DNA from: an uncultured Dorea sp. | GTDB lineage: Bacteria; Bacillota; Clostridia; Lachnospirales; Lachnospiraceae | Length of the DNA: 64,000 nucleotides | Reading direction: 5' to 3' | NCBI GenBank assembly: GCA_910589275.1 | Contig: CAJUTH010000005.1 | Coordinates: 55,862-119,861 of the forward strand | Shown: positions 31,361 through 40,256 of the stretch, one piece after another | How the letters are laid out: the number at the start of each line of letters is the position of its first letter | How positions within the stretch are numbered: the stretch's first letter is position 1 | The notes under the pieces: model-generated | Told to the model about the DNA's origin: nothing | Database searches by the model: none | What the model saw: the letters and a program-made list of their open reading frames with translations, nothing else | Position numbers and translations under genes: made by a program

Positions 31361-33064
31361 TTATTCGTCTTTGTCAGTCAGAGAATTGACAAACAGGTTG
31401 ATAGCGACAACCAGTATGATCAAAATGATTGCGATTGCGGCAGTTAAAAGAATGCGGCCTTCTTCTTTGGCGGAGAATACGATGGTTCCCACCGTCTCAT
31501 TGCCTACAGACCAGAGAAGTCCCGACAGAGACAGCTCGGAGATGGTAGGCGCGACGACAAGGAAGAAGGAACTGATCAGGCTGTTCTTCAGCAAAGGAAG
31601 CATTACGTCGCCGAAAGCCCTGAGCTGGGAAGCTCCGGAAATCCGGGCGGCCTCCTCTAATGAGGAATCTACCTGGCTGATCGCGCCGGATATGTTGTTG
31701 TATCCCAGATTCATAAAACGCGCAATGTATGCGATCAGTAGGATCCAGATGGTGTTATAGAGCCGTATGCCCAGTACAGGCTGCGAGAATGCCAAGATCA
31801 TGGATAAAGCAATGATCACGCCGGGTACGGCGTAGGGCAGCACGACAACCATCTGCATGAAACGGACGCCTTTGATACCTCTGACGCCGCCGCGGATCGT
31901 GATATAAGCAATGATCAGGGTAACCAGCGTAATAATGATGCTGGAGGCTACGGACAGGAACAGGCTGTTCTTGAACGCCCGCGCTACATTCTGGATCTGG
32001 AGCATCTGGGCAAAATTCTGGAAGGTCAGGTTGTCCATGCCAAAGGGCAGTCCGTAGGTCTTGGTCAGCGAGGTGATCAGGGTGGCGATAATAGGAGCGC
32101 AGGTGGTAAACAGGAAAAAGATTACCAAAAATACAAAGAGCAGCCAGCGTGCCGGTTTTCCCAGGCGCGTAGGCTCTACGGCGGCGCTCTTGCCGCTTAC
32201 AACCACAAATTTATTCGTGGCCAGAACCTTGTTGTATACCCACAGGCCGATGAGGCCGAACAGGGACAGGAACAAGGAGTAGGCGGACGCAATCTGAAGG
32301 TTGTTAGCGATGGATGAATTGCAGATCATATAGTAAATCTGCGTGGTCATCAGGTGGATCTGATTCGGCGCGCCCAGTACAGAGGAAACGCCGAAATCCG
32401 CCAGAATGAACATAAAGGTTAACAGCATGGCGCCCAGAATAGAAGGCGTAATCAGAGGAAGCGTAATATCCCTTAAGGTACGCCATGGGGAAGCGCCGGA
32501 AATCCGTGCGGCTTCTTCCATAGAAGCAGAGATCCGCTTCATGGTCGGCAGTACGACAATGAAGGATACTGCATACCGGTACATGGACATGATGAAGATC
32601 ATGCCGCCCAGACTGTAAATGTTAAGGGGGGCTTCCTGAAGCTGAAATACGGACATCAGGAATTTATTCATGTATCCTACGGGTCCTAACAGGAAGGTCC
32701 ATGCGATCGCTCCGATAAACGGAGGAATAAAATAAGGAATGGATAAAAGCCGCTTCCAGTATCTGACGCCGGGAACATTTGTCCTGACAACGACCCATGA
32801 TAAAAACACACCGATGACGGTGGAAAAAATACTGGCCGGAATTACGACAATGAAAGAGTTTTTCATACTCTTTAAAATACCGGGATCCGAGAAAACAACG
32901 GCGTAGTTATCCAGACCGTAACCGCCGTCAACCTTCAGGCTGTTGATGATCAGGCGTATAGAAGGATATATGACGGTCAGTGCAAGAAAGGCTACAACAA
33001 TCCACCAGATGACGGTGGGGGCTATAGAGCCTCTTGCAGAGGAGGAGTATTTTTTTCTAAACAT
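31361..33064 (-). CDS. Fused ABC importer permease (FbpB/ThiP-like, two domains)
   Basis: A 567-residue membrane protein with about twelve helices and two BPD_transp_1 domains. Each has an EAA loop: EEAARISGASPWRTLRDITLP at about 184-204 and EEAARISGASQLRAFGDVMLP at about 493-513. Such fusions are typical of ferric-iron and AfuB-type importers. It forms the channel with the ATPase next to it and receives substrate from the lipoprotein upstream. Confidence 0.93.
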   Translation of the reverse strand: MFRKKYSSSARGSIAPTVIWWIVVAFLALTVIYPSIRLIINSLKVDGGYGLDNYAVVFSDPGILKSMKNSFIVVIPASIFSTVIGVFLSWVVVRTNVPGVRYWKRLLSIPYFIPPFIGAIAWTFLLGPVGYMNKFLMSVFQLQEAPLNIYSLGGMIFIMSMYRYAVSFIVVLPTMKRISASMEEAARISGASPWRTLRDITLPLITPSILGAMLLTFMFILADFGVSSVLGAPNQIHLMTTQIYYMICNSSIANNLQIASAYSLFLSLFGLIGLWVYNKVLATNKFVVVSGKSAAVEPTRLGKPARWLLFVFLVIFFLFTTCAPIIATLITSLTKTYGLPFGMDNLTFQNFAQMLQIQNVARAFKNSLFLSVASSIIITLVTLIIAYITIRGGVRGIKGVRFMQMVVVLPYAVPGVIIALSMILAFSQPVLGIRLYNTIWILLIAYIARFMNLGYNNISGAISQVDSSLEEAARISGASQLRAFGDVMLPLLKNSLISSFFLVVAPTISELSLSGLLWSVGNETVGTIVFSAKEEGRILLTAAIAIILIILVVAINLFVNSLTDKDE

Positions 33065-33097
33065 AGCGGTATCAAGTCCTTTCAGGTAGAATGAAAT

Positions 33098-33132
33098 TAG
33101 CAGAAGCCGTTTATAACCTGCGGCTTCTGCTA
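33098..33132. terminator. Perfect 12-bp hairpin between binding-protein and permease genes
   Basis: TAGCAGAAGCCG (33098-33109) and CGGCTTCTGCTA (33121-33132) flank an 11-base loop. Without a strong T-run, it is probably an mRNA-stabilising or partial-termination hairpin that lets the binding protein be made in excess. Confidence 0.55.
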
Positions 33133-33155
33133 AAATACTGTGTGAAATCAGCGTA

Positions 33156-34220
33156 CTATTGCGTTCCGAACATTGCGGAGAATTTGTCCAGCATGCTGCT
33201 GGAGTTCTCGCGCATATACTCTACATCCATAGGTAACACTTTGATATCGTCAATAGTCGGGACTTCACTTCCCTCTGCAGCTTCGTTGATAATTGGAACA
33301 TACCCCTGTTCTACGAACAGCTTCTGGGTCTCAATCTCAAACATATAATCTACGAAAGCCTTGGCCGCCTCTACGCTTTCCTCAGGCATAGTGTTTAACA
33401 GGCAGAGCGGTGTAGGAATCAGTACGGAGCCGGAAGCCGGATATACGTAATCGACAGGCGAACCTTCGTTCTTGGCGTTGCGGGGCAGGTAATCTACGAT
33501 TACGGCGCCTTTGTATTCGCCGGAGGAAACCTTAGTTAATAAAGTTCCGTTCGACTGCTCCATTTTTACATCGTTATCAGCCAGATCCTGATACCAGTCC
33601 CAGCCGACGAGCGACTCGTTGTCAGGTTCTACATGGACGGACAGGGTAGTCATTGCGCCGCCGGAATATGCCGGGTTGGCTAAAGCAAGAGAACCGGTGT
33701 AGTCGTCTCCGGTTACATCCGCCCAGTCCTTGGGCGCGGTGTCAATCTGCGTAGTATTATAGGATAATACCGAGTAGATTGCCCGGACCTCGTGTCCCAT
33801 ACCATCGTTATATTTATAAGTATCCGGGACAGAAGCAACGCTTTCCGGAGAATAATGAAGGATTAATCCTTCGTCGTCCAGATCGTACATGTAGCCTAAA
33901 TCCGCAAACCATAAAATACAGGCGTCTGTGCCTCCGGCATCCAGCTCTGTGGAGAGCTTGGTTTTAACATCTCCGGTACCGGAACGGTACAGTTCGTAGG
34001 TAACGTTCGGATTCTTGGATACAAAGTCGTCAAGCATCTCTGTTACCAGATCCTGCGGTTCGGACGTGTAAATGACCAGATGTCCGCTCGGTCCCTCGTC
34101 AGAAGCTTCTTCGTTTCCTGAGGATTCTGTGCCGCTGTCTGCGGGTTTGTCGTCAGATGCGCATCCGATTAATCCGAATACCAGCATGAGACAGACGAAA
34201 AGTGACAATAAACGTTTCAT
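33156..34220 (-). CDS. ABC importer substrate-binding lipoprotein (AfuA-like)
   Basis: A 354-residue lipoprotein with signal sequence and lipobox GLIGC (Cys20), a Ser/Glu/Asp-rich linker, and a bacterial extracellular binding domain starting HLVIYTSEPQDLVTEMLDDF, the opening of the AfuA/FbpA group (iron, 2-aminoethylphosphonate or sugar phosphate binders). The tyrosine pair of FbpA iron binders is not obvious, so the substrate is left open. It is first in the operon with the fused permease, ATPase and MBL hydrolase, and divergent from a PHP phosphoesterase. Confidence 0.92.
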   Translation of the reverse strand: MKRLLSLFVCLMLVFGLIGCASDDKPADSGTESSGNEEASDEGPSGHLVIYTSEPQDLVTEMLDDFVSKNPNVTYELYRSGTGDVKTKLSTELDAGGTDACILWFADLGYMYDLDDEGLILHYSPESVASVPDTYKYNDGMGHEVRAIYSVLSYNTTQIDTAPKDWADVTGDDYTGSLALANPAYSGGAMTTLSVHVEPDNESLVGWDWYQDLADNDVKMEQSNGTLLTKVSSGEYKGAVIVDYLPRNAKNEGSPVDYVYPASGSVLIPTPLCLLNTMPEESVEAAKAFVDYMFEIETQKLFVEQGYVPIINEAAEGSEVPTIDDIKVLPMDVEYMRENSSSMLDKFSAMFGTQ

Positions 34221-34589
34221 TTGTGAACCTCCCTTCAGTTCGTCCTCTAAGTGAGTGAGTAATGTTTACTAATGTAAAAATGAAGTTTTCATACTTTCAA
34301 TTTACAATCTAAGATTAACATGAAAATGCAAAAGTGTAAAGAGAAAAATATGCAAAATTTAGTAAAGTTTTAGAAAAGATTTGAAAAACTTTGTGAAAAA
34401 AAGAACAATAATAGAATTTGATTTAAAAAAATGAATATAAAATAGTGGGAAATAAATGATTTGTTGTGTGAAATGTACAAAGAGTATTTATATTGACAAA
34501 TGTAAAAAATAATTAAAAAGTATGTAAAAAAAGCTTGCTATGAATATGAAAAAACGATATAATATTCTCGAGAGAGGTGATGGATAATT
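34221..34589. other. AT-rich divergent regulatory region
   Basis: A 369-bp stretch between the ABC importer and the PHP gene, much richer in A and T than its neighbours, with several TGTAAA words and a TTTAC-4-GTAAA dyad (34267-34280). No coding frame. It holds the PHP promoter; the importer promoter could not be located with confidence. Confidence 0.5.
34535..34563 (+). promoter_or_regulatory. PHP gene promoter
   Basis: TTGCTA, 17 bases, TATAAT, ending 26 bases before the start codon at 34590. Confidence 0.65.
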
Positions 34590-35447
34590 ATGAAAATAAT
34601 AGATTTACATGCACATACAACCGCGTCGGACGGTTCTTATTCTCCGGCTGAACTGGTCCGGTATGCAAAGAAAAAAGGTCTGCTGGCAGTCGCCGTTACA
34701 GATCATGATACTGTTTCGGGAGTTGAGGAAGCCGTAAGAGAGGGCGGAAGGATTGGAATGCGGGTGATTCCCGGCGTGGAGTTAAGCACGCGGCTGGATG
34801 AGTGCGACGTTCATATGACAGCCCTTTTTATCGATTATGAAAATAGAGAGCTGATTAACCGTCTGGGCGAGATGGCGGCGTGCCGGAGCGAGCGGAATTT
34901 CAGGATGGTAGATAAGCTGAAGGAGGCCGGTTTTCGCATTGACCGAAGCGATCTTGAGAGGCTGGGGGAAGGAAAGCTTCTTGCCAGAGGCCATATCGGC
35001 CAGATTTTGATTGCAAGGGGATATGCCGGGAATCTAGGGGAAGCTTTGAATAAGTATCTGGTCAAAGGAACGCCGGGATATGTTAAAAAGGAGGTGCTGC
35101 CGCCGGAGGAATGCATCGAACTGGCGCATCGTGCCGGAGGGCTGATCTTTGTAGCGCATATGCATCAGATCGATCCGGGGGATCCAGGGCATTGTATCGA
35201 TATCTGCCGCAGGCTGATCGAGATGGGCGCAGACGGGCTGGAAACCAGATATTGCGAATTTGACGACTGGTGGAGAAAGGCGGCGGACGACATAGCGGAC
35301 CGGTACGGGTGTTTAAGGTCCGGCGGCAGCGATTTTCACGGAGCGATGAAGAAGGGATTGGATCTTGCCAGCGGTTACGGGGATCTGGAGGTTCCCTATG
35401 ATTTTCTGGAGTCTATGGAAGAAAGCATGAAAATTATGCGAAGTTAG
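34590..35447 (+). CDS. PHP domain phosphoesterase (YciV/TrpH-like)
   Basis: A 285-residue metal-dependent phosphoesterase. The metal-binding motifs are DLHAHTTASDGSYSP (HxH at 7-9), VTDHDTV, IPGVELS, a His near the middle (FVAHMH) and GGSDFHG. The length and order match the YciV/TrpH group, whose members are nucleotide 3',5'-bisphosphate phosphatases or 5'-3' RNA exonucleases; a related PHP enzyme acts on cyclic phosphoribose. It has AGAGAGGTGATGG as ribosome binding site and its own promoter. Confidence 0.9.
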   Translation: MKIIDLHAHTTASDGSYSPAELVRYAKKKGLLAVAVTDHDTVSGVEEAVREGGRIGMRVIPGVELSTRLDECDVHMTALFIDYENRELINRLGEMAACRSERNFRMVDKLKEAGFRIDRSDLERLGEGKLLARGHIGQILIARGYAGNLGEALNKYLVKGTPGYVKKEVLPPEECIELAHRAGGLIFVAHMHQIDPGDPGHCIDICRRLIEMGADGLETRYCEFDDWWRKAADDIADRYGCLRSGGSDFHGAMKKGLDLASGYGDLEVPYDFLESMEESMKIMRS

Positions 35448-35449
35448 GA

Positions 35450-35478
35450 TTGACCTGTGTATGGAATTCCGCTATAAT
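35450..35478 (+). promoter_or_regulatory. Probable gltB promoter
   Basis: TTGACC at 35450-35455, a 17-base spacer and TATAAT at 35473-35478. It begins two bases after the PHP stop codon. The tandem repeats at 35487 start right at the expected transcription start. Confidence 0.65.
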
Positions 35479-35486
35479 ATACCTTA

Positions 35487-35578
35487 TTGAACGTTAGCAG
35501 TTCAATAAGTATATCCAATTGAACGTTAGCAGTTCAATAAGTATATCCAATTGAACATTAGCAGTTCAATTAGTATGC
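35487..35578 (+). repeat. Three tandem 32-bp repeats with dyad symmetry upstream of gltB
   Basis: The unit is TTGAAC-GTTAGCA-GTTCAA followed by TAAGTATATCCAA, repeated at 35487, 35519 and 35551 with an exact period of 32. The first two units are identical, the third carries a few changes. Each unit is a palindrome, and neighbouring arms can also pair across the linker (GTTCAAT with the next ATTGAAC). The bases from 35491 match the 23-nt motif that flanks hairpin elements at 9059 and 55602. Confidence 0.9.
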
Positions 35579-35602
35579 TAAATTAAATGAATGCAACACA
35601 AA

Positions 35603-35646
35603 GGCGTGCTGTAGAGTTCCGTGGGCGGAGTCTCGGCGCGCTTTTT
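35603..35646 (+). terminator. Terminator or attenuator before gltB
   Basis: GCGTGCTG..TTCC pairs with GGAG..CGGCGCGC (35603-35641), with G-U pairs, followed by TTTTTG. It lies after the gltB-side promoter, so it would end either a short RNA or part of the gltB transcripts. Confidence 0.6.
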
Positions 35647-35720
35647 GTATGGACAATGAATCACGGGAAGGGCGAAGGGCCGTAATCTGATTGATTGTTT
35701 TTGGAAAGGGGAATGCATAT

Positions 35721-38700
35721 ATGAGTGGATTTGAGAGGCAGGGCTTGTACAGGCCGGAATTTGAGCATGATAACTGCGGAATCGGCGCAGTCGTTCATAT
35801 TAAGGGAAAGAAAACCCATAAAACGGTAGAGAACGCCCTAGAGATTGTGGAGAATTTAGAGCACAGGGCGGGGAAGGACGCAGAGGGGAAGACCGGAGAC
35901 GGAGTCGGGATCCTGACGCAGATTTCCCACAAATTTTTTGCGAAGGTCTGTAAGGGGCTTGGCATTCTTTTGGATTCCGAGCGGGATTACGGCGTGGGCA
36001 TGTTCTTTTTCCCTCAGGATGAGCTGAAGCGCAATCAGGCGAAGAAAATTTTTGAGGTTATTACGGAGAAGGAGGGCATGGAATTTCTCGGATGGAGAAG
36101 GGTGCCTGTGCGCCCGTCGGCGCTGGGAAAGAAAGCGCTTCAGTGCATGCCCTGTATTGAACAGGCGTTTATCAAACGTCCAAAGTCCGTGGAGAGGGGA
36201 CTGGATTTTGACCGCAGGCTGTATGTTGTGCGCAAGGTATTTGAACAGAGCAATGATACCTATGTATGTTCCTTATCCAGCAGGACCATCGTATACAAGG
36301 GAATGTTTCTGGTGGGCCAGTTACGGCTGTTTTTTGAGGATCTTCAGGATAGGGACTATGAGTCTGCCATTGCCATTGTGCATTCCAGATTCAGCACCAA
36401 TACGAACCCGAGCTGGGAGCGGGCGCATCCGAACCGCTTTATCGTACATAACGGAGAGATCAATACCATCAGGGGAAATGCGGACAAAATGCGCGCCAGA
36501 GAGGAAACCATGGAATCTTCCTATTTGAAGGGGGAGATGTTAAAGGTTCTTCCGGCAATCGACACCTCCGGGTCCGATTCCGCCATGCTGGATAATGCGC
36601 TGGAATTTATGGTGATGAATGGAATGGAGCTTCCTCTGGCGGTGATGATTACGATTCCGGAGCCGTGGGCCAATAACCGGAGCATGCCACAGAACCAGAA
36701 GGATTTCTACCAGTATTACGCGACGATGATGGAGCCGTGGGACGGCCCGGCGTCTATCCTGTTTTCCGACGGCGACTGCATGGGGGCGGTGCTGGACCGC
36801 AACGGACTGCGGCCGTCCAGATACTATATTACAGAGGACGATATGCTGGTGCTCTCTTCGGAAGTGGGCGTGTTAGAGCAGGACCCTGCGAAAATCGTGA
36901 TGAAGGAGCGCCTGCATCCGGGGAAGATGCTGCTGGTGGACACGGTGAAGGGACGCGTGATCGGCGATCAGGAATTGAAGAATTTCTATGCGGACAGAGA
37001 GCCCTACGGGGAATGGCTGGACGGGAAGCTGATTGAATTAAAAGATTTGAAGATCCCCAATGAATCGGTTCCCGTCTATACCAAGGAGGAATGCCAGAGG
37101 CTGCAGAAGGCGTTCGGGTATTCCTACGAGGACGTCCGCGGAGGGATTCTGCCGATGGCGGTCAATGGGAGCGAGAGCATTTCTTCCATGGGGATCGACG
37201 TGCCCCTTGCAGTACTTTCCGATAAGAGACAGCCGCTGTTCGGGTATTTTAAACAGTTGTTTGCGCAGGTGACGAATCCGCCCATTGACGCCATCCGGGA
37301 AAAGGTGGTGACCTCCACGGCGGTTTATCTGGGCCGCGACGGTAACCTCCTAAGGGACAGCGCCGCAAACTGCCGGATGCTGAAGGTGAACAATCCGATT
37401 CTCACCGATACGGATTTGATCAAGATTAAACATATGAAGCAGGAAGGCTATCAGGTGGAGGTGATCCCCACCACATATTATAAAAATTCCAATTTAGAAA
37501 CCATGATGGATTACCTGTTTGTCCGGGTAGACCGGGCCATTAACGACGGAGCCAACATCCTGATCCTTTCCGACCGGGGCGTGGATGAATTTCATATGGC
37601 GATTCCGTCCTTGCTTGCGGTTTCCGGGGTGCAGCAGCATCTGGTGCGCACCAAGAAACGGACGGCGGTGGGAATTATCATCGAAACCGGGGAGCCGAAG
37701 GCGGTTCACGAATTTGCAACGCTTCTAGGCTACGGCGCCTGCGCGGTGAATCCGTATCTTGCCTACGCCACGATCCGTCAGCTCATTGAGGATGGGATGA
37801 TACAGAAGGATTATTATGCGGCGGTGGACGCATTTACCAAAGGGATTCTCTCCGGCATCGTAAAGATTGCCTCCAAGATGGGAATCTCCACCATACAGTC
37901 TTATCAGGGGGCGAAGATTTTTGAGGCTGTGGGCCTGAAACAGCCGTTTATCGATAAATATTTTACGGATACGGTCAGCCGCATCGGCGGAATCGGGATA
38001 CAGGAGCTTGCGGAGGATTATGGGAAAATGCATACGGAGGCATTTGACCTGCTTGGGTTTGATACGGATCTGACGCTGGACAGCATCGGACAGCATAAGA
38101 GCAAGAGTCAGGGAGAGCGGCATCTGTACAATCCGCGGACGATTCATATGCTGCAGCAGTCCACAAGGACAGGGAACTATGAAATGTTTAAACAGTATAC
38201 GGAACTGGTAAATGAAGAGGGCGCGGGACTGAACCTGAGAGGGCAGTTTGCATTTCATTTTCCGGAAAAAGGAGTGCCCATCGAGGAGGTAGAGCCGGTA
38301 GATGAGATCGTAAAGCGGTTTAAGACCGGAGCCATGTCCTACGGCTCCATTTCACAGGAGGCTCACGAGACGCTGGCGGAGGCCATGAATACCCTGCACG
38401 GCAAGTCCAACAGCGGAGAGGGCGGAGAGGATACGGCTCGTCTGGATTCGGACAAATGCTCTGCGATTAAGCAGGTGGCTTCCGGAAGATTCGGGGTGAC
38501 CAGCCGGTATCTGGTCAGCGCAAAGGAAATCCAGATTAAGATGGCGCAGGGCGCGAAACCGGGGGAGGGCGGACACCTTCCGGCAGGAAAGGTCTATCCG
38601 TGGATTGCAAAGACCCGTTATTCTACGCCGGGAGTCGGACTGATTTCACCGCCGCCCCACCACGATATTTATTCTATTGAGGATTTGGCGCAGCTCATCT

Positions 38701-40244
38701 ATGACTGTAAGAATGCCAATAAGGACGCCCGTATTTCGGTAAAACTGGTATCCGAGATGGGAGTGGGAACCATTGCGGCCGGCGTTGCCAAGGCCGGCGC
38801 AGGATTGATTCTGATTTCCGGCTATGACGGCGGAACCGGCGCGGCGCCGGGAAGCTCCATTCACAATGCGGGGCTGCCTTGGGAGTTGGGGCTGGCGGAG
38901 ACCCACCAGACGCTGCTTAAAAACGGCCTCAGAGACCGGGTGCGCATTGAGACCGACGGAAAGCTGATGAGCGGCCGGGACGTGGCAATCGCGGCAATCT
39001 TAGGGGCGGAGGAATTTGGATTTGCAACGGCTCCTCTTGTGACCATGGGCTGCGTGATGATGCGGGTCTGCAATCTGGATACCTGTCCGGTTGGAATCGC
39101 GACCCAGAACCCGGAACTCCGGAAGCGCTTTACCGGAAAGCCGGAATATGTGATTAACTTTATGAGATTTATCGCGGAGAATCTGCGGGAATATATGGCG
39201 AAGCTGGGGGTTCGCTCCATCGACGAGTTAGTCGGGCGCACCGACCTGCTGGAGGTGAAGGAACGGCCGAAATCAAGGAACGCTGCGGCGCTTGATCTGT
39301 CCGGGATCCTCCATCAGGGGTATGCGGGCTCGAAGGAGCAGATTTTCAACCCGGCGAAAAAATATGATTTTGAGCTGGAAAAGACGCTGGATGAGCGGGT
39401 GCTGATGAAGGAGCTGGGAAGCGCTTTGGACAGGAAGCAGAAAAAGAGCATCCATGTCAAGGTGTCTAATATCGACCGCACCTTTGGGACGATTTTCGGA
39501 TCCGAGATTACCAGACGTTACCCGGAAGGGCTTCCGGAGGACACCTATGTGATCCGCTGCGAGGGAGCCGGGGGACAGAGCTTCGGAGCGTTTATCCCTA
39601 AAGGTCTGACGCTTATGCTTACCGGCGACAGCAACGATTATTTCGGAAAGGGATTATCCGGCGGCAAGCTGGCCGTATTTCCTCCGAAGGAAGCCTCCTA
39701 CCGGCAGGATGAGAATATCATTATCGGAAATGTGGCTCTTTACGGCGCTACCGAAGGAAAGGCGTATATCAACGGCGTGGCAGGCGAGCGCTTCTGCGTG
39801 CGCAATTCCGGCGCGGCGGCTGTTGTAGAGGGCGTGGGCGACCACGGCTGCGAATATATGACCGGCGGACGCGTGGCTGTTTTAGGGCAGGTGGGCAATA
39901 ACTTTGCCGCGGGAATGAGCGGAGGCATCGCCTATGTGCTGGATATGGATAACACCCTGTACCGCAAGATCAACAAAGGCATGGTAAATATGGTCCATGT
40001 GACCTCCAAGTATGACATTTTGGAGCTGAAAGGCATGATCGAGGAGCATGTGAAGCACACAGGCTCTCAGATAGGAACGGAAATCCTTGCTGATTTTGAC
40101 GAATACCTTCCGAAATTTAAGAAAGTCATTCCTTTTGATTATGAAAAAATGCTGACCTTCGTCCTTCAGATGGAAGAGAAGGGCTTAAGCAGCGAGCAGG
40201 CAAAGATTGAAGCGTTCTATGCGATCAAAAACGGAAAGGAATAG
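35721..40244 (+). CDS. gltB: Glutamate synthase large subunit
   Basis: A 1507-residue GOGAT large subunit that makes glutamate from glutamine and 2-oxoglutarate. Order: a 19-residue propeptide, then Cys20 in HDNCGIGAVV as nucleophile of the class II amidotransferase domain; central domain from about 470; FMN-binding synthase domain from about 850 with SNSGEGGEDTARL, KPGEGGHLPAGKV, GYDGGTGAAPGSS and the Fe-S cysteines in MGCVMMRVCNLDTCPVGIAT; and the C-terminal GXGXG beta-helix from about 1240. An in-frame start exists at 35691, but AAAGGGGAA precedes ATG 35721. gltD follows after 12 bases. Confidence 0.97.
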   Translation: MSGFERQGLYRPEFEHDNCGIGAVVHIKGKKTHKTVENALEIVENLEHRAGKDAEGKTGDGVGILTQISHKFFAKVCKGLGILLDSERDYGVGMFFFPQDELKRNQAKKIFEVITEKEGMEFLGWRRVPVRPSALGKKALQCMPCIEQAFIKRPKSVERGLDFDRRLYVVRKVFEQSNDTYVCSLSSRTIVYKGMFLVGQLRLFFEDLQDRDYESAIAIVHSRFSTNTNPSWERAHPNRFIVHNGEINTIRGNADKMRAREETMESSYLKGEMLKVLPAIDTSGSDSAMLDNALEFMVMNGMELPLAVMITIPEPWANNRSMPQNQKDFYQYYATMMEPWDGPASILFSDGDCMGAVLDRNGLRPSRYYITEDDMLVLSSEVGVLEQDPAKIVMKERLHPGKMLLVDTVKGRVIGDQELKNFYADREPYGEWLDGKLIELKDLKIPNESVPVYTKEECQRLQKAFGYSYEDVRGGILPMAVNGSESISSMGIDVPLAVLSDKRQPLFGYFKQLFAQVTNPPIDAIREKVVTSTAVYLGRDGNLLRDSAANCRMLKVNNPILTDTDLIKIKHMKQEGYQVEVIPTTYYKNSNLETMMDYLFVRVDRAINDGANILILSDRGVDEFHMAIPSLLAVSGVQQHLVRTKKRTAVGIIIETGEPKAVHEFATLLGYGACAVNPYLAYATIRQLIEDGMIQKDYYAAVDAFTKGILSGIVKIASKMGISTIQSYQGAKIFEAVGLKQPFIDKYFTDTVSRIGGIGIQELAEDYGKMHTEAFDLLGFDTDLTLDSIGQHKSKSQGERHLYNPRTIHMLQQSTRTGNYEMFKQYTELVNEEGAGLNLRGQFAFHFPEKGVPIEEVEPVDEIVKRFKTGAMSYGSISQEAHETLAEAMNTLHGKSNSGEGGEDTARLDSDKCSAIKQVASGRFGVTSRYLVSAKEIQIKMAQGAKPGEGGHLPAGKVYPWIAKTRYSTPGVGLISPPPHHDIYSIEDLAQLIYDCKNANKDARISVKLVSEMGVGTIAAGVAKAGAGLILISGYDGGTGAAPGSSIHNAGLPWELGLAETHQTLLKNGLRDRVRIETDGKLMSGRDVAIAAILGAEEFGFATAPLVTMGCVMMRVCNLDTCPVGIATQNPELRKRFTGKPEYVINFMRFIAENLREYMAKLGVRSIDELVGRTDLLEVKERPKSRNAAALDLSGILHQGYAGSKEQIFNPAKKYDFELEKTLDERVLMKELGSALDRKQKKSIHVKVSNIDRTFGTIFGSEITRRYPEGLPEDTYVIRCEGAGGQSFGAFIPKGLTLMLTGDSNDYFGKGLSGGKLAVFPPKEASYRQDENIIIGNVALYGATEGKAYINGVAGERFCVRNSGAAAVVEGVGDHGCEYMTGGRVAVLGQVGNNFAAGMSGGIAYVLDMDNTLYRKINKGMVNMVHVTSKYDILELKGMIEEHVKHTGSQIGTEILADFDEYLPKFKKVIPFDYEKMLTFVLQMEEKGLSSEQAKIEAFYAIKNGKE

Positions 40245-40256
40245 GAGGGGAGAAGG

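Noticed and set aside
35487..35578. Tandem repeats as a CRISPR array
   Set aside because: The units are 32 bp with identical linkers, so there are no variable spacers, and no cas genes are near.
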